Below, in pieces: positions 20,919-31,300 of a stretch of 64,000 bases of DNA (the stretch's first letter is position 1; the number at the start of each line of letters is the position of its first letter). The DNA comes from Rhodothalassiaceae bacterium (GTDB lineage: Bacteria; Pseudomonadota; Alphaproteobacteria; Sphingomonadales; Rhodothalassiaceae). The position numbers were made by a program, and so were the translations under genes. The stretch is from NCBI GenBank assembly GCA_026004935.1, contig BPKC01000001.1, forward strand, positions 1,054,001 through 1,118,000, given 5' to 3'. The notes beneath the pieces were generated by a model. It saw nothing but the letters and a program-made list of their open reading frames with translations, ran no database searches and was not told the origin of the DNA.

Positions 20919-21557
20919 TTAGTGATGGAAATCAGACATATCGTCTGCCCGCCCGCAGGCGGAAGGCCGTGCGCGCAGCCGGATGTGGAGCGAGACCTCC
21001 CGCGCCGTCTGGGCGGCGATGGGGCCTGCGCCGATGCCGAAGACGGTGCGGTCGATGACGCCCTGCGCCTCGGCGGCAAGTCCGTCGTCTGCCGGCGTAA
21101 GACGGATCAGCAGGGGAACGGGGGCGGTGCGGCCCTTGAGCGTCAGCAGCCCCTCGGCACGGTAGCGGCGCGTCCCGCCCTCGGCGCCGAGGGGGGCAAG
21201 GCCTTTCGCCTCGTAGCGGGCGAGCGGGTGGCGCTGCGGATCGAACCAGGCGGAATCGCGCAGCAGACCCACGGCCTCGGGGTCCGAGGCATGAAGCGAA
21301 TCGATCGCGATCTCGGCCTCGATGCGGGCGGCCTCGGGCGCGTCCTCGTCGAACATGATGGCGACCCGCGCGTTGCGAAAACCGCCGGTGATCACAGTCT
21401 CGCCCCAGCGGGCCTGCCACGTGATCTCGAGGCTGCCGGGCGCCACCTGCCAGCAGGTCTCGGCCCGTGGTTCGCCGGCCCACGCCGCCCCCGCGAGGGC
21501 CGCGGAAAGACCGAGAAGGGCCGCCCGGCTCCAGCCGCCGCGCGGCCGCCGCGTCAC
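20919..21557 (-). CDS. YceI-like periplasmic protein
   Basis: 212 residues with signal peptide (ALLGLSAALAGAAWA). The lipocalin-like YceI fold is suggested by the order TGGFRNARVAIMFDEDAPEAA, DSLHASDPEAVGLLRDSAWFD, YRAEGLLTLKGRTAPVPL and the C-terminal VFGIGAG. YceI proteins bind isoprenoid quinones or lipids; the ligand is not shown here. Its start overlaps the cytochrome b561 stop by 4 bases. Third gene of a YceI, b561, YceI operon. Confidence 0.78.
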   Translation of the reverse strand: MTRRPRGGWSRAALLGLSAALAGAAWAGEPRAETCWQVAPGSLEITWQARWGETVITGGFRNARVAIMFDEDAPEAARIEAEIAIDSLHASDPEAVGLLRDSAWFDPQRHPLARYEAKGLAPLGAEGGTRRYRAEGLLTLKGRTAPVPLLIRLTPADDGLAAEAQGVIDRTVFGIGAGPIAAQTAREVSLHIRLRARPSACGRADDMSDFHH

Positions 21558-22120
21558 CGCGCGATTCCCAGCATCCGGCGCAGCACGTCGTCGCGCCGGA
21601 CGAAGTGGTGGTAGAGGGCGCCCGCGACATGGAGGACCACCAGCACGAGGATCAGGGTGGCCATCACCTCGTGGGCCTCATGGAAGAAGTCCGACAGCTC
21701 CTTGTTCGGCCCCATCAGCTTCGGCACCTCGAACAGGTCGAAGAACATGATGGGAAGCTGGCGCTCGGAGGTGGAGACCCTGAGCCAGCCCGAGAGCGGC
21801 ATCAGGATGATGAGCGCATAGAGCGACCAGTGGACGAGGCGCGACACGCGCACCTGCCAGAGCGGCTGGTCCGCCGGCGGGCGCGGCACCGGCTCCTTGA
21901 ACCGCCACAGGATGCGCGCGATGGCGACGAAGAGAATCAGCAGGCCGACGGACTTGTGCCACTGGAAGAGTGCGAAGCGCAGGTTGCGGTCGCTCACCCA
22001 TTCGTGCATCGCCTCGCCCAGCAGCCACTGGGCGATGACCAGCACGGCGATCGCCCAGTGGAAGGCGATCGCGACCCAGCCGTAGCGGTCTTCCGTGTTG
22101 TGGATGCCGATCCCCGACAT
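21554..22120 (-). CDS. Cytochrome b561
   Basis: 188 residues, four transmembrane helices. Candidate haem-ligating histidines: AIAFHWAIAV, FQWHKSVGLL, RLVHWSLYA and VVLHVAGALYHHF. Transfers electrons across the inner membrane from quinol, possibly as a superoxide:quinone oxidoreductase. ATG 22120 follows GGAG. Flanked by two YceI-family genes on the same strand, a recurring pairing that fits quinone or lipid redox chemistry. Confidence 0.88.
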   Translation of the reverse strand: MSGIGIHNTEDRYGWVAIAFHWAIAVLVIAQWLLGEAMHEWVSDRNLRFALFQWHKSVGLLILFVAIARILWRFKEPVPRPPADQPLWQVRVSRLVHWSLYALIILMPLSGWLRVSTSERQLPIMFFDLFEVPKLMGPNKELSDFFHEAHEVMATLILVLVVLHVAGALYHHFVRRDDVLRRMLGIAR

Positions 22121-22166
22121 GGTGATTCTCCTCCCGTGCGCGGCCTCATATCGTTGCGTGCGGCAA

Positions 22167-22763
22167 TCAGCGCTCGTCCTGACGCAGAAGCTCGGTGGAC
22201 ACGAAGATCCCGACCTCGTCGGAGACCATCGGCACATAGGCGCCCATGGCGAATTCCGAACGCTTGATCACCGCCCGCGCATCGAAACCCGCGGCCTTGA
22301 CCTTGCGGATGGGATGGTCGCCGATCCTGTTGAGGGCGACCTCGAGCACAACGGGCTTCGTGATCCCCTTGATGGTGAGCCGGCCGTGCACCTGTGCCGT
22401 CTGCGGGCCGGTGCGCACGACCTTCTCGCTCACGAAGGTCGCCGTCGGGTGCTGCGCGGCATCAAAGAAATCCTTGTCCATCAAATGCTTGTAGAATTCG
22501 TCGGTCGAGACGATCAGGCTCGGGACCTGGATCGTCACCGACAGCCGCGAATTTTCCGGATTTTCCTCGTCCAGCCACAGCTCGCCCGCAAAATCGTGAA
22601 AATGGCCGTAGCTCGTCGAAAAGCCGAGATGCTGCCACGCGATGCCGAGATAGCTGTGCGCCGGATCGAAGACGTAGCGCTCCGGCTCGGCACGCGCCGC
22701 GGTCCCCGCCACGCTCAGCATCAGCGCCGCGAGACACGCCCATGCGACATTCGTCTTGCGCAT
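22167..22763 (-). CDS. YceI family periplasmic protein
   Basis: 198 residues with signal peptide (ACLAALMLSVAGTAARA). Canonical YceI features: YVFDPAHSYLGIAWQHLGFS at the mature N-terminus, DFFDAAQHPTATFVSEKV, GRLTIKGITKPVVLEV and the acidic/hydrophobic end DEVGIFVSTEL. First gene of the YceI, b561, YceI set, 46 bases before the b561 start. GGAGGGATCACG precedes the ATG. Confidence 0.88.
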   Translation of the reverse strand: MRKTNVAWACLAALMLSVAGTAARAEPERYVFDPAHSYLGIAWQHLGFSTSYGHFHDFAGELWLDEENPENSRLSVTIQVPSLIVSTDEFYKHLMDKDFFDAAQHPTATFVSEKVVRTGPQTAQVHGRLTIKGITKPVVLEVALNRIGDHPIRKVKAAGFDARAVIKRSEFAMGAYVPMVSDEVGIFVSTELLRQDER

Positions 22764-23055
22764 CGTGATCCCTCCTCCATCGGCCCTCCACGCCCGCGGC
22801 CACAGGGGCCGGGCGCGCTCCAGCCTATCGCCTCCCTTGCAAATGTCCAGCCCGTTCACCTCAACCGGCGTGCATCTCCCCGCGCCGGCGCGGCTCATTC
22901 GCGCCGTCGCCCTCTCGACAGGGACGGCCGGAGAGACTATGCAACTGCGAATGAATCGCATGGCTGCGCGGTGAGCCGGCCTCCTGAGGCGGTGGTTGCC
23001 GTGGAGGCGGCGGGCGGAGCCGGCCCGGCGCGGGAGAAGGAAGCCGGAGCGGCGC

Positions 23056-24069
23056 ATGGAGCCGGAGAGGACGAGCGCCAGCTGGAGCCGCAGGCGGGTG
23101 CTGCAGGTGATTGCCGCCGCACCCGCCTTCGCCGCGCTGCCGGCGCGCGCCCGTGGCGCCGACGCCGCACCCGTTCTCTGGCGGGGGCGTCTGATGGGCG
23201 CGGAGGCGAGCCTTGCGATCTACGCGCCGCCGGCGGCGCGGGCCTCGGCCGAGGAAGCGCTGGCGGAGGCCGTGGCGCTGGCGCGACGGCTCGAGGCGCT
23301 GTTCTCGCTCTACCGGGCGGACTCGGCGCTCGTGCTTCTCAACGAAACGGGCCGGCTGCGCGCGCCCCCGCCCGATTTCGCGGCCCTGCTGGCGCACGCG
23401 GCGCTGATGCACCGCCTGACCGACGGCTTCTTCAACCCGCTGGTGGGGGTTTTGTTCGATCTCTACCTCGCCCATTTCGCGGACCGGCCGCTGGATGAGG
23501 CGGGGCCGCCGAGATCGGCGCTCGAGGCCGTGCGGCCGCTGCTTTGCTGGTCGGCGTTGCGGCACGACGACCGCGCAGTCACGCTCGCCGCGGGCGCGAA
23601 GCTCAGCTTCAACGGCATCGCGCAGGGCTACGCGACGGACCGGGTGGCCGAGCTGCTGGGGCGCCGCGGGTTCCGGCCCGTTCTCGTGAACTTCGGGGAA
23701 TACCGGGCGCTCGGCGGGCACCCCCGCGGGACGCCGTTCACGGTCGGGCTCGCCGATCCGCGCGCGCCCGGGGCGGTGATCGGGACGCTGCCGGTAAGCC
23801 CCGCCCTCGCCGCCTCCTCGCCCTTTGCCGCCGTCTTCGACGAGGAGGGGCGGTTTCACCATCTCCTCGACCCCCGGACGGCCCGGCCGGCCGCCGACGC
23901 GCCGGCGGGCATCTGGGTGGCGGCCGGGGATGCGACCACGGCGGATGCGCTCTCGACCGGGCTCGCGGTGGCGCCGCCGACGCGCCGGCACGGCATCCTC
24001 GCACGTTTTCCGGGTGCGAAGGCCTGGATTCTCGGAGCCGACGGAAGGCTTCTGCCGCTTTCCGGCTAG
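23056..24069 (+). CDS. ApbE-like FAD:protein FMN transferase
   Basis: 337 residues with a twin-arginine signal (SRRRVLQVIAAAPAFAALP). The family attaches FMN covalently to Thr/Ser of exported redox proteins. Seen: MGAEASLAIYAP, LEALFSLYRADSALVLLN, KLSFNGIAQGYATDRVAELL, the nucleotide contact HHLLDPRTARPA and the metal site ATTADALSTGLAV. ATG 23056 is the start that retains the Tat signal. It is transcribed away from the YceI/b561 operon and its stop overlaps the facing gene by 4 bases. No target flavoprotein is adjacent. Confidence 0.85.
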   Translation: MEPERTSASWSRRRVLQVIAAAPAFAALPARARGADAAPVLWRGRLMGAEASLAIYAPPAARASAEEALAEAVALARRLEALFSLYRADSALVLLNETGRLRAPPPDFAALLAHAALMHRLTDGFFNPLVGVLFDLYLAHFADRPLDEAGPPRSALEAVRPLLCWSALRHDDRAVTLAAGAKLSFNGIAQGYATDRVAELLGRRGFRPVLVNFGEYRALGGHPRGTPFTVGLADPRAPGAVIGTLPVSPALAASSPFAAVFDEEGRFHHLLDPRTARPAADAPAGIWVAAGDATTADALSTGLAVAPPTRRHGILARFPGAKAWILGADGRLLPLSG

Positions 24070-25352
24070 GACAGCAGCGGTGCCAGCATGGCGAGCGCCC
24101 GGGCCTTCAGCCCCGGATCCTCCACGGCGCGCACCGCCGCGATCGCCGCATCCCGCCGGCCGGCCGCAACCAGCAGCCGCACGGCGACGAGGCGCCCGCG
24201 GTCGCGTTCGGCCCGCAGCTCCTGGGCCGCGGCCGCGTCCAGCACCCTGTCGGCCGCGGCGGCGAGAAGCTCGGGCGGCGCGCCCGCCTCGAGGAGTGCG
24301 CCCGCAAGATCGAGGAGAAGGCGGTAATCGTCGCCCGCAAGCGCAAGCACGGCGCGGGCCTCGGCGTCGCGGCCGGCGAGCGCAAGGGCGGTGGCGGCCT
24401 CGGCAAGCGCATGCCGGCGGTCGTCATCGATGCCGAGATGTTCCACCCGCCGCGCGATGATGGCGAGATGGTGCGCCCCGGCCTGCGTCTCACCCAGCGC
24501 CCGGTCGACGGGCAGGAGTGCCGCGGCCAGCCGCACCTCTTCGGCTGCCGGTCCAAGGCCGGTCAGCCGCGCATCCAGCGCCTGCCACATCGCGCGCGCC
24601 CGCTCGACCTCGCCCCGGCGGGCAAGCAGGAGGGCGAGATGTGCGCGGGCGAGATCGCTCAGGATGTAGCGGGGAAGGCCGTCGATGCGCCTTTCCAGCC
24701 GGGCGAGAAGATCGGCGGGCACTTCGCCATCGCGCGCCGCCGCCGCGCGGATCACGCGGTCGAGCGCATCGAGCGCAAGCCAGGGCTTGTCGATCCGCTC
24801 GGTGAGCGCAACAGCCGCCTCCACCTGGCCCGCGCGGGCGAGATTTTCGGCCAGCGCCACCATGGCGGCGGCGCGCGTCGTCGCATCACCGATGCGGGCC
24901 AAGAGCTCCTCGGCCCGCGCGGGATCTCCCGCGAGGCCGTACAGGGGGGCGATCTCGGCCAGCTTGCGCTCGGTGCCGATGGCGATCCCGATGCCCTCGG
25001 CCGCCTGCTCAGCAAGCCGCAGGACCTGACGGGCGCGCGCGTTCTCGCCAAGCGCAAGGAAGCTTCTCGCCAAGGCGATGAGATTGTCGACCCGGTCGAT
25101 CGCAAGGTCCTGACGGGCGGTGACGAGCAGAGCGCTGGCGAGCGCACAGCCGCGGGTCGGGACAGCAAGGCAGGCATCGAGCGATGCCACCGCCTGCCGC
25201 CACTCCGGATGCTCCCAGGGCGGCGCGTCCGTCCCGTCCTGCCCCGGCCGGGCCGTCGTGCCCGGCCCGGCTGCGAAGGAGACCGCCGGCAACAGGAAAA
25301 GCAGAACCGCGACGAGCCGCCGGGCGGTGGCTGCTAGGCGGATGATGGCCAT
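24066..25352 (-). CDS. Secreted alpha-helical repeat protein, unknown function
   Basis: 428 residues. Signal peptide LVAVLLFLLPAVSFAAG, then Ala/Leu-rich paired helices throughout, with units such as LAEIAPLYGLAGDPARAEELL and AAAMVALAENLARAGQVEAAV, typical of TPR or similar solenoids. Two cysteines (DACLAVPTRGCALAS) lie early in the mature part. Start ATG 25352 overlaps the upstream amidase by 19 bases, suggesting coupling. Probably a periplasmic scaffold, perhaps tied to the cell-wall enzyme. Confidence 0.65.
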   Translation of the reverse strand: MAIIRLAATARRLVAVLLFLLPAVSFAAGPGTTARPGQDGTDAPPWEHPEWRQAVASLDACLAVPTRGCALASALLVTARQDLAIDRVDNLIALARSFLALGENARARQVLRLAEQAAEGIGIAIGTERKLAEIAPLYGLAGDPARAEELLARIGDATTRAAAMVALAENLARAGQVEAAVALTERIDKPWLALDALDRVIRAAAARDGEVPADLLARLERRIDGLPRYILSDLARAHLALLLARRGEVERARAMWQALDARLTGLGPAAEEVRLAAALLPVDRALGETQAGAHHLAIIARRVEHLGIDDDRRHALAEAATALALAGRDAEARAVLALAGDDYRLLLDLAGALLEAGAPPELLAAAADRVLDAAAAQELRAERDRGRLVAVRLLVAAGRRDAAIAAVRAVEDPGLKARALAMLAPLLS

Positions 25353-26050
25353 CTCTCCTCTTCCTTCAGCGCGAGCAGGCGGGCGAGCCGCCGCCCGCAG
25401 TCCGCATCCCACCGGCCGTCGATGCGTTCCGGGCGGAAGTGGCGCTGGAAGGCCCGCACCACCGCCGCCCGCGTCGCCTCGTCGGGATCTTCCAGCCAGC
25501 CATATCCGAAGCGGGCGAGGGCCGAAAGGGGAGCGATGGTTGACGCGGCCGCCTCGCGGTCCGGCCACAGACCGATCCCGGCGGCGGCAAGCCGCCGCCA
25601 GGGGAAGAGCTCGCCCGGGTCCCGCTTGCGCAATGGCGCGACGTCGGAATGGCCGAGAATGCGGCTGTCGGCGACCGGCCAGCGGCGGCGGATATCTCTG
25701 ATCAGGGCGATGAGGGCTGCGATCTGCGCGTCCGGAAACGGCCGGTAGCCGAATTCGTGGCCCGGATTGACGAGCTCGATGCCGATGGAGCGGCCGTTGA
25801 CGTCCGCCTCGCCCTCCCACTCGGCAACCCCGGCATGCCAGGCCCGACGTTCTTCGGGGACCAGGGCGAAAATGCGCCCGTCCTCTTCGACGAGATAATG
25901 CGCGGAGACTCGCGCCTCGGGACCGCACAGCCGGTGAAGGGCCGCCTCGCCCGTCGGCATGCCGGTGTAGTGCAGGACGATCATGTCCACTGTCCGCCCG
26001 GCGGGCCGGGCGTCGTGGTTGGGAGAGACGTGGCTGCGGATCGGCCCCAT
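25334..26050 (-). CDS. N-acetylmuramoyl-L-alanine amidase, AmpD-like, with peptidoglycan-binding domain
   Basis: 238 residues. Amidase_2/AmpD-type zinc amidase: metal ligands HYTG, RAWHAG and GHSDVAPLRKRDPGELF, with Glu in IGIELVNPG. The C-terminal ~60 residues (FGYGWLEDPDEATRAAVVRAF) resemble a PG_binding_1 helix bundle. Cleaves the amide between muramic acid and stem peptide, for recycling or remodelling. No signal peptide, so cytoplasmic AmpD-like recycling is likely. Gap of 3 bases to the EamA gene. Confidence 0.88.
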   Translation of the reverse strand: MGPIRSHVSPNHDARPAGRTVDMIVLHYTGMPTGEAALHRLCGPEARVSAHYLVEEDGRIFALVPEERRAWHAGVAEWEGEADVNGRSIGIELVNPGHEFGYRPFPDAQIAALIALIRDIRRRWPVADSRILGHSDVAPLRKRDPGELFPWRRLAAAGIGLWPDREAAASTIAPLSALARFGYGWLEDPDEATRAAVVRAFQRHFRPERIDGRWDADCGRRLARLLALKEEERWPSSA

Positions 26051-26053
26051 GAC

Positions 26054-26989
26054 CTAGACCTCGTCGGGCAGCATGCGGGCCACCGCACTCGGGCGGCGCT
26101 TCAGGCGCCGGTTGATGAGATGGACGCCGCCGAGCGTGAGGCCGCCGCCGAGGAACTCGCGCCAGCCGATCGCCTCATGGAAGACGATCGCGGTGGCCGC
26201 CACCGCCACCACGGGGGCGATGAGCAGCCAGGGCGAGATCACGGTGACGGGGTAGCGCTGGAGCAGCCGGTTCATGCTCGCATGGCCGAAGACGGAAGCG
26301 GCGAGAGCCGAGTAGAGGCCGGCGAGCCAGGCGCTCCAGGGCGCGGCCTCGAGATGCGCGCGCGGGTCACCTTCGAAGACGACGGAGAAAAGAAGCGCGC
26401 CGGGGACCGCCATCACCGCGACCCAGGCCTGGACCGTCAGCGGCCGCAGGGTTGGCGCCCGCCGCATCAGGATGGTCACCACCGCATAGACGAAGGAGGA
26501 TCCGAGCACGAGCAGGAGCGGCAGAACCTCCGCGAATCCGCGCGGATCCCAGGACAGCACGACGACGCCGAGGAAGCTGAGTGCAAGCCCCAGGATCCGC
26601 CAGGGGCCGATGCGCTCCTTCAGCCACACCACCGCCAGCAGCACCGAAAACGGCACGCCCATCTGTCCGGCAATGGCGAGCGGCGCGAGGTCCCGGGCCA
26701 GCGCCATCGCGAGGAACACGAGGCCGAAATGCACGACGCCGGTCAGGAAGGCGATGGGGGCGAGCGCGGCGATCTCGCCGGGCCGGATCCTGAGGAAGGG
26801 CCAGAGCACCACCAGCACGAAGAAGAAGCGCAGGGCGTTCGCAAGCATCGGCGGCAGGCCGTCCACCGCAAGCTTGATCGCGATGAAGTTGAGCCCCCAG
26901 GCGATGTTGACGGCGATCACCCACAGCGCATCGCGCGCGGCAAGCCGTTCCTCGTCGCCATCGGCCGGCTGCGCCGTGGCCGTCTTCAT
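26054..26989 (-). CDS. EamA/DMT-family transporter
   Basis: 311 residues, ten predicted membrane helices in two EamA halves, with the characteristic helix 1 AVNIAWGLNFIAIKLAVDG and the helix-3-to-4 stretch GLVFLAMALARDLAPLAIAGQ. Members export amino acids or other metabolites; substrate unknown. Start ATG 26989 overlaps the end of the DjlA-like gene by 4 bases, making a DjlA-like, EamA, amidase, helical-repeat operon. Confidence 0.85.
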   Translation of the reverse strand: MKTATAQPADGDEERLAARDALWVIAVNIAWGLNFIAIKLAVDGLPPMLANALRFFFVLVVLWPFLRIRPGEIAALAPIAFLTGVVHFGLVFLAMALARDLAPLAIAGQMGVPFSVLLAVVWLKERIGPWRILGLALSFLGVVVLSWDPRGFAEVLPLLLVLGSSFVYAVVTILMRRAPTLRPLTVQAWVAVMAVPGALLFSVVFEGDPRAHLEAAPWSAWLAGLYSALAASVFGHASMNRLLQRYPVTVISPWLLIAPVVAVAATAIVFHEAIGWREFLGGGLTLGGVHLINRRLKRRPSAVARMLPDEV

Positions 26990-27696
26990 GCGCGCGGGCC
27001 CCGCTGTTGCCGCTCGATCGCCTGATAGGCGCCGGTGATCTGGCGCATGCGCTCGTTGGCGACGGCGAGGAAGGATTCGGGCAGCCCTTCCGCCTGAAGA
27101 CGATCGGGATGGTTCTGCCGCACGAGTTCCAGATACCGCCGGCGCACCTCGGCGAAAGGCGCATCGGGCTCGAGCCCCAGCACCGCATAGGGATCATCGC
27201 GCATCAGGCCCAGATTGCGGGCGCGGATGGCGGCGAAACGCGCGTCCGAGAAGCCGAACGAGCGGGCGACCTTGTGGAGGAAGACGAGCTCCTTTTCGTC
27301 CACGCGGCCGTCGGCCCTGGCGATGTAGAAGAGGGCATCGAGCAGGTCCTCCAGCAGACCCGGCCGGTCGGCGAACAGGCGGCCGAGACGGGCGGCATAG
27401 GCCTCGTAACCCAGCGTCGTCGTCTGCGCGCGGCCGTAGGCCTTCGCGACCCGGGACATCTCCTCCGGCGGCGGCCGGAAGATGCGCCGGAAGGCCGCCA
27501 CCTCGTCCTCGGTCACCGCGCCGTCGGCCTTCGCCATCTTGGCCGAAAGCGCGATGACCGCGATGGTGAACTCGACGCCTCTGAGCGCCCGGCTCGCCGG
27601 ATCCTCGCCGCCCCTCTCGAGCGCACGGTCATAGGCCCTGCGCCCGCGCTTCAAGGCCTTGCCCACCGACCTGCCCAGCGCATACCATACGTCCAT
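26986..27696 (-). CDS. DjlA-like protein: TerB-type and J domains
   Basis: 236 residues. Residues ~40-150 are a TerB/DjlA-type helical domain with acidic loops KMAKADGAVTEDEV and IARADGRVDEKEL. The C-terminal J domain holds the HPD tripeptide (RQNHPDRL) and YAVLGLEPDAP, so it can stimulate DnaK ATPase. The N-terminal membrane helix of E. coli DjlA is not evident. ATG 27696 is taken as the start; longer frames are unsupported. First gene of a four-gene run. Confidence 0.85.
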   Translation of the reverse strand: MDVWYALGRSVGKALKRGRRAYDRALERGGEDPASRALRGVEFTIAVIALSAKMAKADGAVTEDEVAAFRRIFRPPPEEMSRVAKAYGRAQTTTLGYEAYAARLGRLFADRPGLLEDLLDALFYIARADGRVDEKELVFLHKVARSFGFSDARFAAIRARNLGLMRDDPYAVLGLEPDAPFAEVRRRYLELVRQNHPDRLQAEGLPESFLAVANERMRQITGAYQAIERQQRGPRA

Positions 27697-27774
27697 GCCG
27701 TGCGCCCGCCGCTCCTGCCGCCTTGGGAAGGGCCATAGCAGGCCGGCGCCCGGCACGAAAAGGGGAGGAGCATC

Positions 27775-28212
27775 ATGACCGACCGCATCGAGACCGCGGC
27801 GCGCCGCGCGCTGCTCATCCAGCGTCTGGCGCTCGCCCTGTTCCTGCTGGTGTGGGCCGTGGACAAGATCGTCAACCCCGGCCATGCCGCGGGTGTTTTC
27901 GCCCGTTTTTACGGCATCGACATCGCCGAGGGCATGAGCGTGTGGATCGGCGTTGCCGAGGTGCTGCTGGTCGCCGCCTTCGCCCTGGGGCTGTTCAAGT
28001 TCTGGACCTATCTCGCCTTCTTCGTCTTCCATCTGGTCTCGACGGTGTCCAGCTGGAAGATCTATCTGGCGCTCTACGGGGAGGGCGGGAACCTGCTGTT
28101 CTGGGCGGCGATCCCGGTGCTGGCGGCGTTCTGGGTGCAGTTCGCACTGCGCGATCTCGACACGCTCACGCTGGACGACTGGCTGGCCGACCGGCGCGCG
28201 GGCCGTGCCTGA
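27775..28212 (+). CDS. DoxX-like small membrane protein
   Basis: 145 residues, four hydrophobic segments. N-terminal LLIQRLALALFLLVWAVDKI and GVFARFYGIDIAEGMSVWIG resemble DoxX-type proteins, which are poorly characterised. GGGAGGAGC precedes the ATG. It diverges from the DjlA-like gene and precedes the oxoprolinase by 98 bases. Family call tentative. Confidence 0.65.
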   Translation: MTDRIETAARRALLIQRLALALFLLVWAVDKIVNPGHAAGVFARFYGIDIAEGMSVWIGVAEVLLVAAFALGLFKFWTYLAFFVFHLVSTVSSWKIYLALYGEGGNLLFWAAIPVLAAFWVQFALRDLDTLTLDDWLADRRAGRA

Positions 28213-28310
28213 GGAAGGCCCGGGCCCTCCGCATCTTGCCAACCGCCGCCTCGATGCCGCATCTCGGCGCCTGACGGCCGGGCGAGCCGGCCGCGGGCGA
28301 AGGACACGGC

Positions 28311-31300
28311 ATGGCGGACGGCATGGGACGCTGGCGGATCTTCGTCGATCGCGGCGGCACCTTTACCGATCTCGTGGCGGTCGACCCGCAGGGGCGGCTG
28401 CGGGTCGTGAAGCTGCTGTCCGCGGACCCCGCGCATTACCGGGACGCCACGGTGGAGGGCGTGCGCCGGCTGCTCGGTCTTGCCCCGGGCGAGGAGATCC
28501 CGGCCGATGCCATCGCCGAGATCCGCATCGGTACCACGGTGGCCACCAATGCGCTTCTCGAGCGCAAGGGGGCGGCCTCAGCGCTGGTCGTCACCGAAGG
28601 CTTTCGCGATGCGATCTGGCTTGCGCGCACGCACCGGCCGCACCTCTTTGCGCTGAAGATCGAGCGCCCGGCGCCGCTGTTTGCGGCCGTGATCGAGGCG
28701 CGCGAGCGCGTCGGCGCCGATGGTGCGGTGGTCGAGCCTCTCGACGAGGCGGCGCTCGAGACCGCGCTCGCCCGGGTGAAGGCGGAGGGGATCGAAAGCA
28801 TCGCCATCGCCTTCGTCCATGCCGACCGCTTTCCCGACCACGAGCGCCGCGCCGCCGCCCTCGCGCGCCGGCTCGGTTTCCGCGAGGTGGTGGCAAGCCA
28901 CGAGGCCGCACCCGTCATCGGCTTCTGGGCGCGCGGACAGACCGCGGTCGCCGACGCCTATCTCACGCCCGTGCTGCGCCACTATGTGGCGCAGCTGCAG
29001 GAGGCCTTCCGGGGCGTGCCGCTCACCTTCATGCAGTCCTCCGGCGGCCGCATCGGGGCGGGCGGCTTTCGCGGACGCAACGCGGTGCTCTCGGGCCCCG
29101 CCGGCGGGGTGGTCGGCGCGGCCCGGGTCGCGCAGGCGCATGGCCTTGCGCGCATCATCGGCTTCGACATGGGGGGCACGTCCACCGACGTCTCCCGCTA
29201 CGACGGCCGCCACCGCCTGAGCGACCGCAAGGAGATCGAAGGGATCACCCTGCGGGTGCCGATGGTGGCGGTGGACACGGTCGCCGCCGGCGGCGGCTCG
29301 ATCTGCCGCTTCGACGGCGAACGCCTGAGGGTGGGGCCCGATTCGGCGGGCGCCGATCCGGGACCGGCCTGCTACGGCCGCGGCGGGCCGCTCACGGTCA
29401 CAGACTGCAACCTGCTGCTCGGCCGCCTGGTTCCCGCCTTCTTCCCCCGGGTCTTCGGACCCGGCGGCGACGCGCCGCTCGATGTCGCGGCCGCGCGCAC
29501 GCGGCTCGAGGAGGTCGCGGCCGAGGTCGCAGCGCGCACGGGCACCGCGCCGGCACCGGAGGCGCTCGCTGAGGGCTTTCTCGACATCGCCGTCGAGCGC
29601 ATGGCCCGCGCCATCAAGCGCATCACGCTGGAGGAGGGCGCGGATCCCAGGGACTATGCGCTGGTGGCCTTCGGCGGGGCGGGCGGCCAGCTCGCCTGCC
29701 GGGTGGCGGAGGCGCTGGAGATCGGGCGCGTGCTGGTGCATCCGCTCTCGGGCGTGCTGTCCGCACTCGGCATCGGTGCGGCCGGCCTCGAGACGCGGCG
29801 GCTCAAGGGGCTTCTCCTCCCCCTCGACGGCGAGGGCCTGCGCCGGCTTGCGGCGGAAGCGGAAGAGGAGGAGGCGGCGCTCGCCCGGGAGCTCGTCCAC
29901 GCGGCGGCCGAGGCCGGGCTCGCCGCCACGGGCTGGCGCACCGCGTCCGGTTTCCGTCTGCGGCTGCGCTACCATGACGCCGACAGCGACATCGAGATCG
30001 CCTGGCCGGGGCCCGGGGCGGGGGCCGGCGTTCACGACCTCGAGGCGGCCTTCGCCGCGGCGCACCGGCGCCTCTTCGGTTATGTGGACGAGGGCCGGTC
30101 CATCGTCATCTCGGGCCTCATCACCGAGGTGCGGCTGGTCGACGAGACGCCCCTGCCGGAGCCCGAACGGCCTGCCGGACCGGGCCGGCCCGCCGCGACC
30201 GCGCGGCTTCGTGCCCGCGGGCGCTGGCACGATGCCCCGGTCTTCCGCCGTGCCGATCTTGCGGCGGGACTGGCGATCGCCGGTCCCGCCATCATCGCCG
30301 ACGCCACCCAGACCATCGTCATCGATCCGGGCTGGCGCGGGGTGGTCGAGCGCGACGGCAGCCTGCTCATCGCCCGGACGGGTCGCCGGCGCGTCCGGCC
30401 CCGGCAGGCGGCCGCACGGCCCGACCCCGCGATGCTGGAGCGCTTCCACAACTTCTTCATGGCGATCGCGGAGAGCATGGGCGCGGTGCTGGAGGCGACG
30501 GCGGCCTCGGTCAACATGAAGGAGCGGCTGGATTTCTCCTGCGCCGTCTTCGACGCCGCGGGAGCGCTGGTGGCGAACGCCCCGCACATGCCCGTGCATC
30601 TCGGCTCCATGGGGCTGACGGTGCGCGCCATGATCGACCATTTCGCCGGACGCTGGCGGCCGGGGGATGCGGTGGTCACCAATGATCCGGCGGCCGGCGG
30701 CACGCATCTGCCCGACGTGACGGTGGTGATGCCGGTGTTCCTGTCGGAGGGGGATGCCGAGCCGGCCTACTTCGTCGCCGCCCGCGGTCATCATGCGGAC
30801 ATCGGCGGCATCGCGCCGGGTTCCATGCCGCCGGATTCCACCAGGCTCGAGGAAGAAGGCATCGTCATCCCACCCCGCTTCCTGCTGCGGGACGGACGGT
30901 TCCTCGAGGAAGAGATTCTCGCCCTGCTCGGCAAGGGGCCCTGGGCCGCGCGCGCACCGGCGCGCAACATCGCGGATCTGAAGGCCCAGCTCGCGGCGGT
31001 CGAGCGCGGGCGCCAGGAACTGCTGGCGCTGGTGGCGGCCCACGGACGCGGGATGGTCGATGCCTACATGCGCCACATCCATGACAATGCCGCGCGGGCC
31101 GTGCGGCGGCTGCTGCGGCGTCTGCCGGAGGGCCATGTGCGCTACGAGATGGACTGCGGCGCGCTGCTCGACGTGCGCATCGCGATCGACCGGCGCGCGC
31201 GCCGGGCGGTCTTCGACCTGACGGGATCGAGCGACCAGCATCCCGGCAATTTCAACGCCCCGCGGGCCGTGAGCCGGGCGGCCGTGCTCTACGTTCTGCG

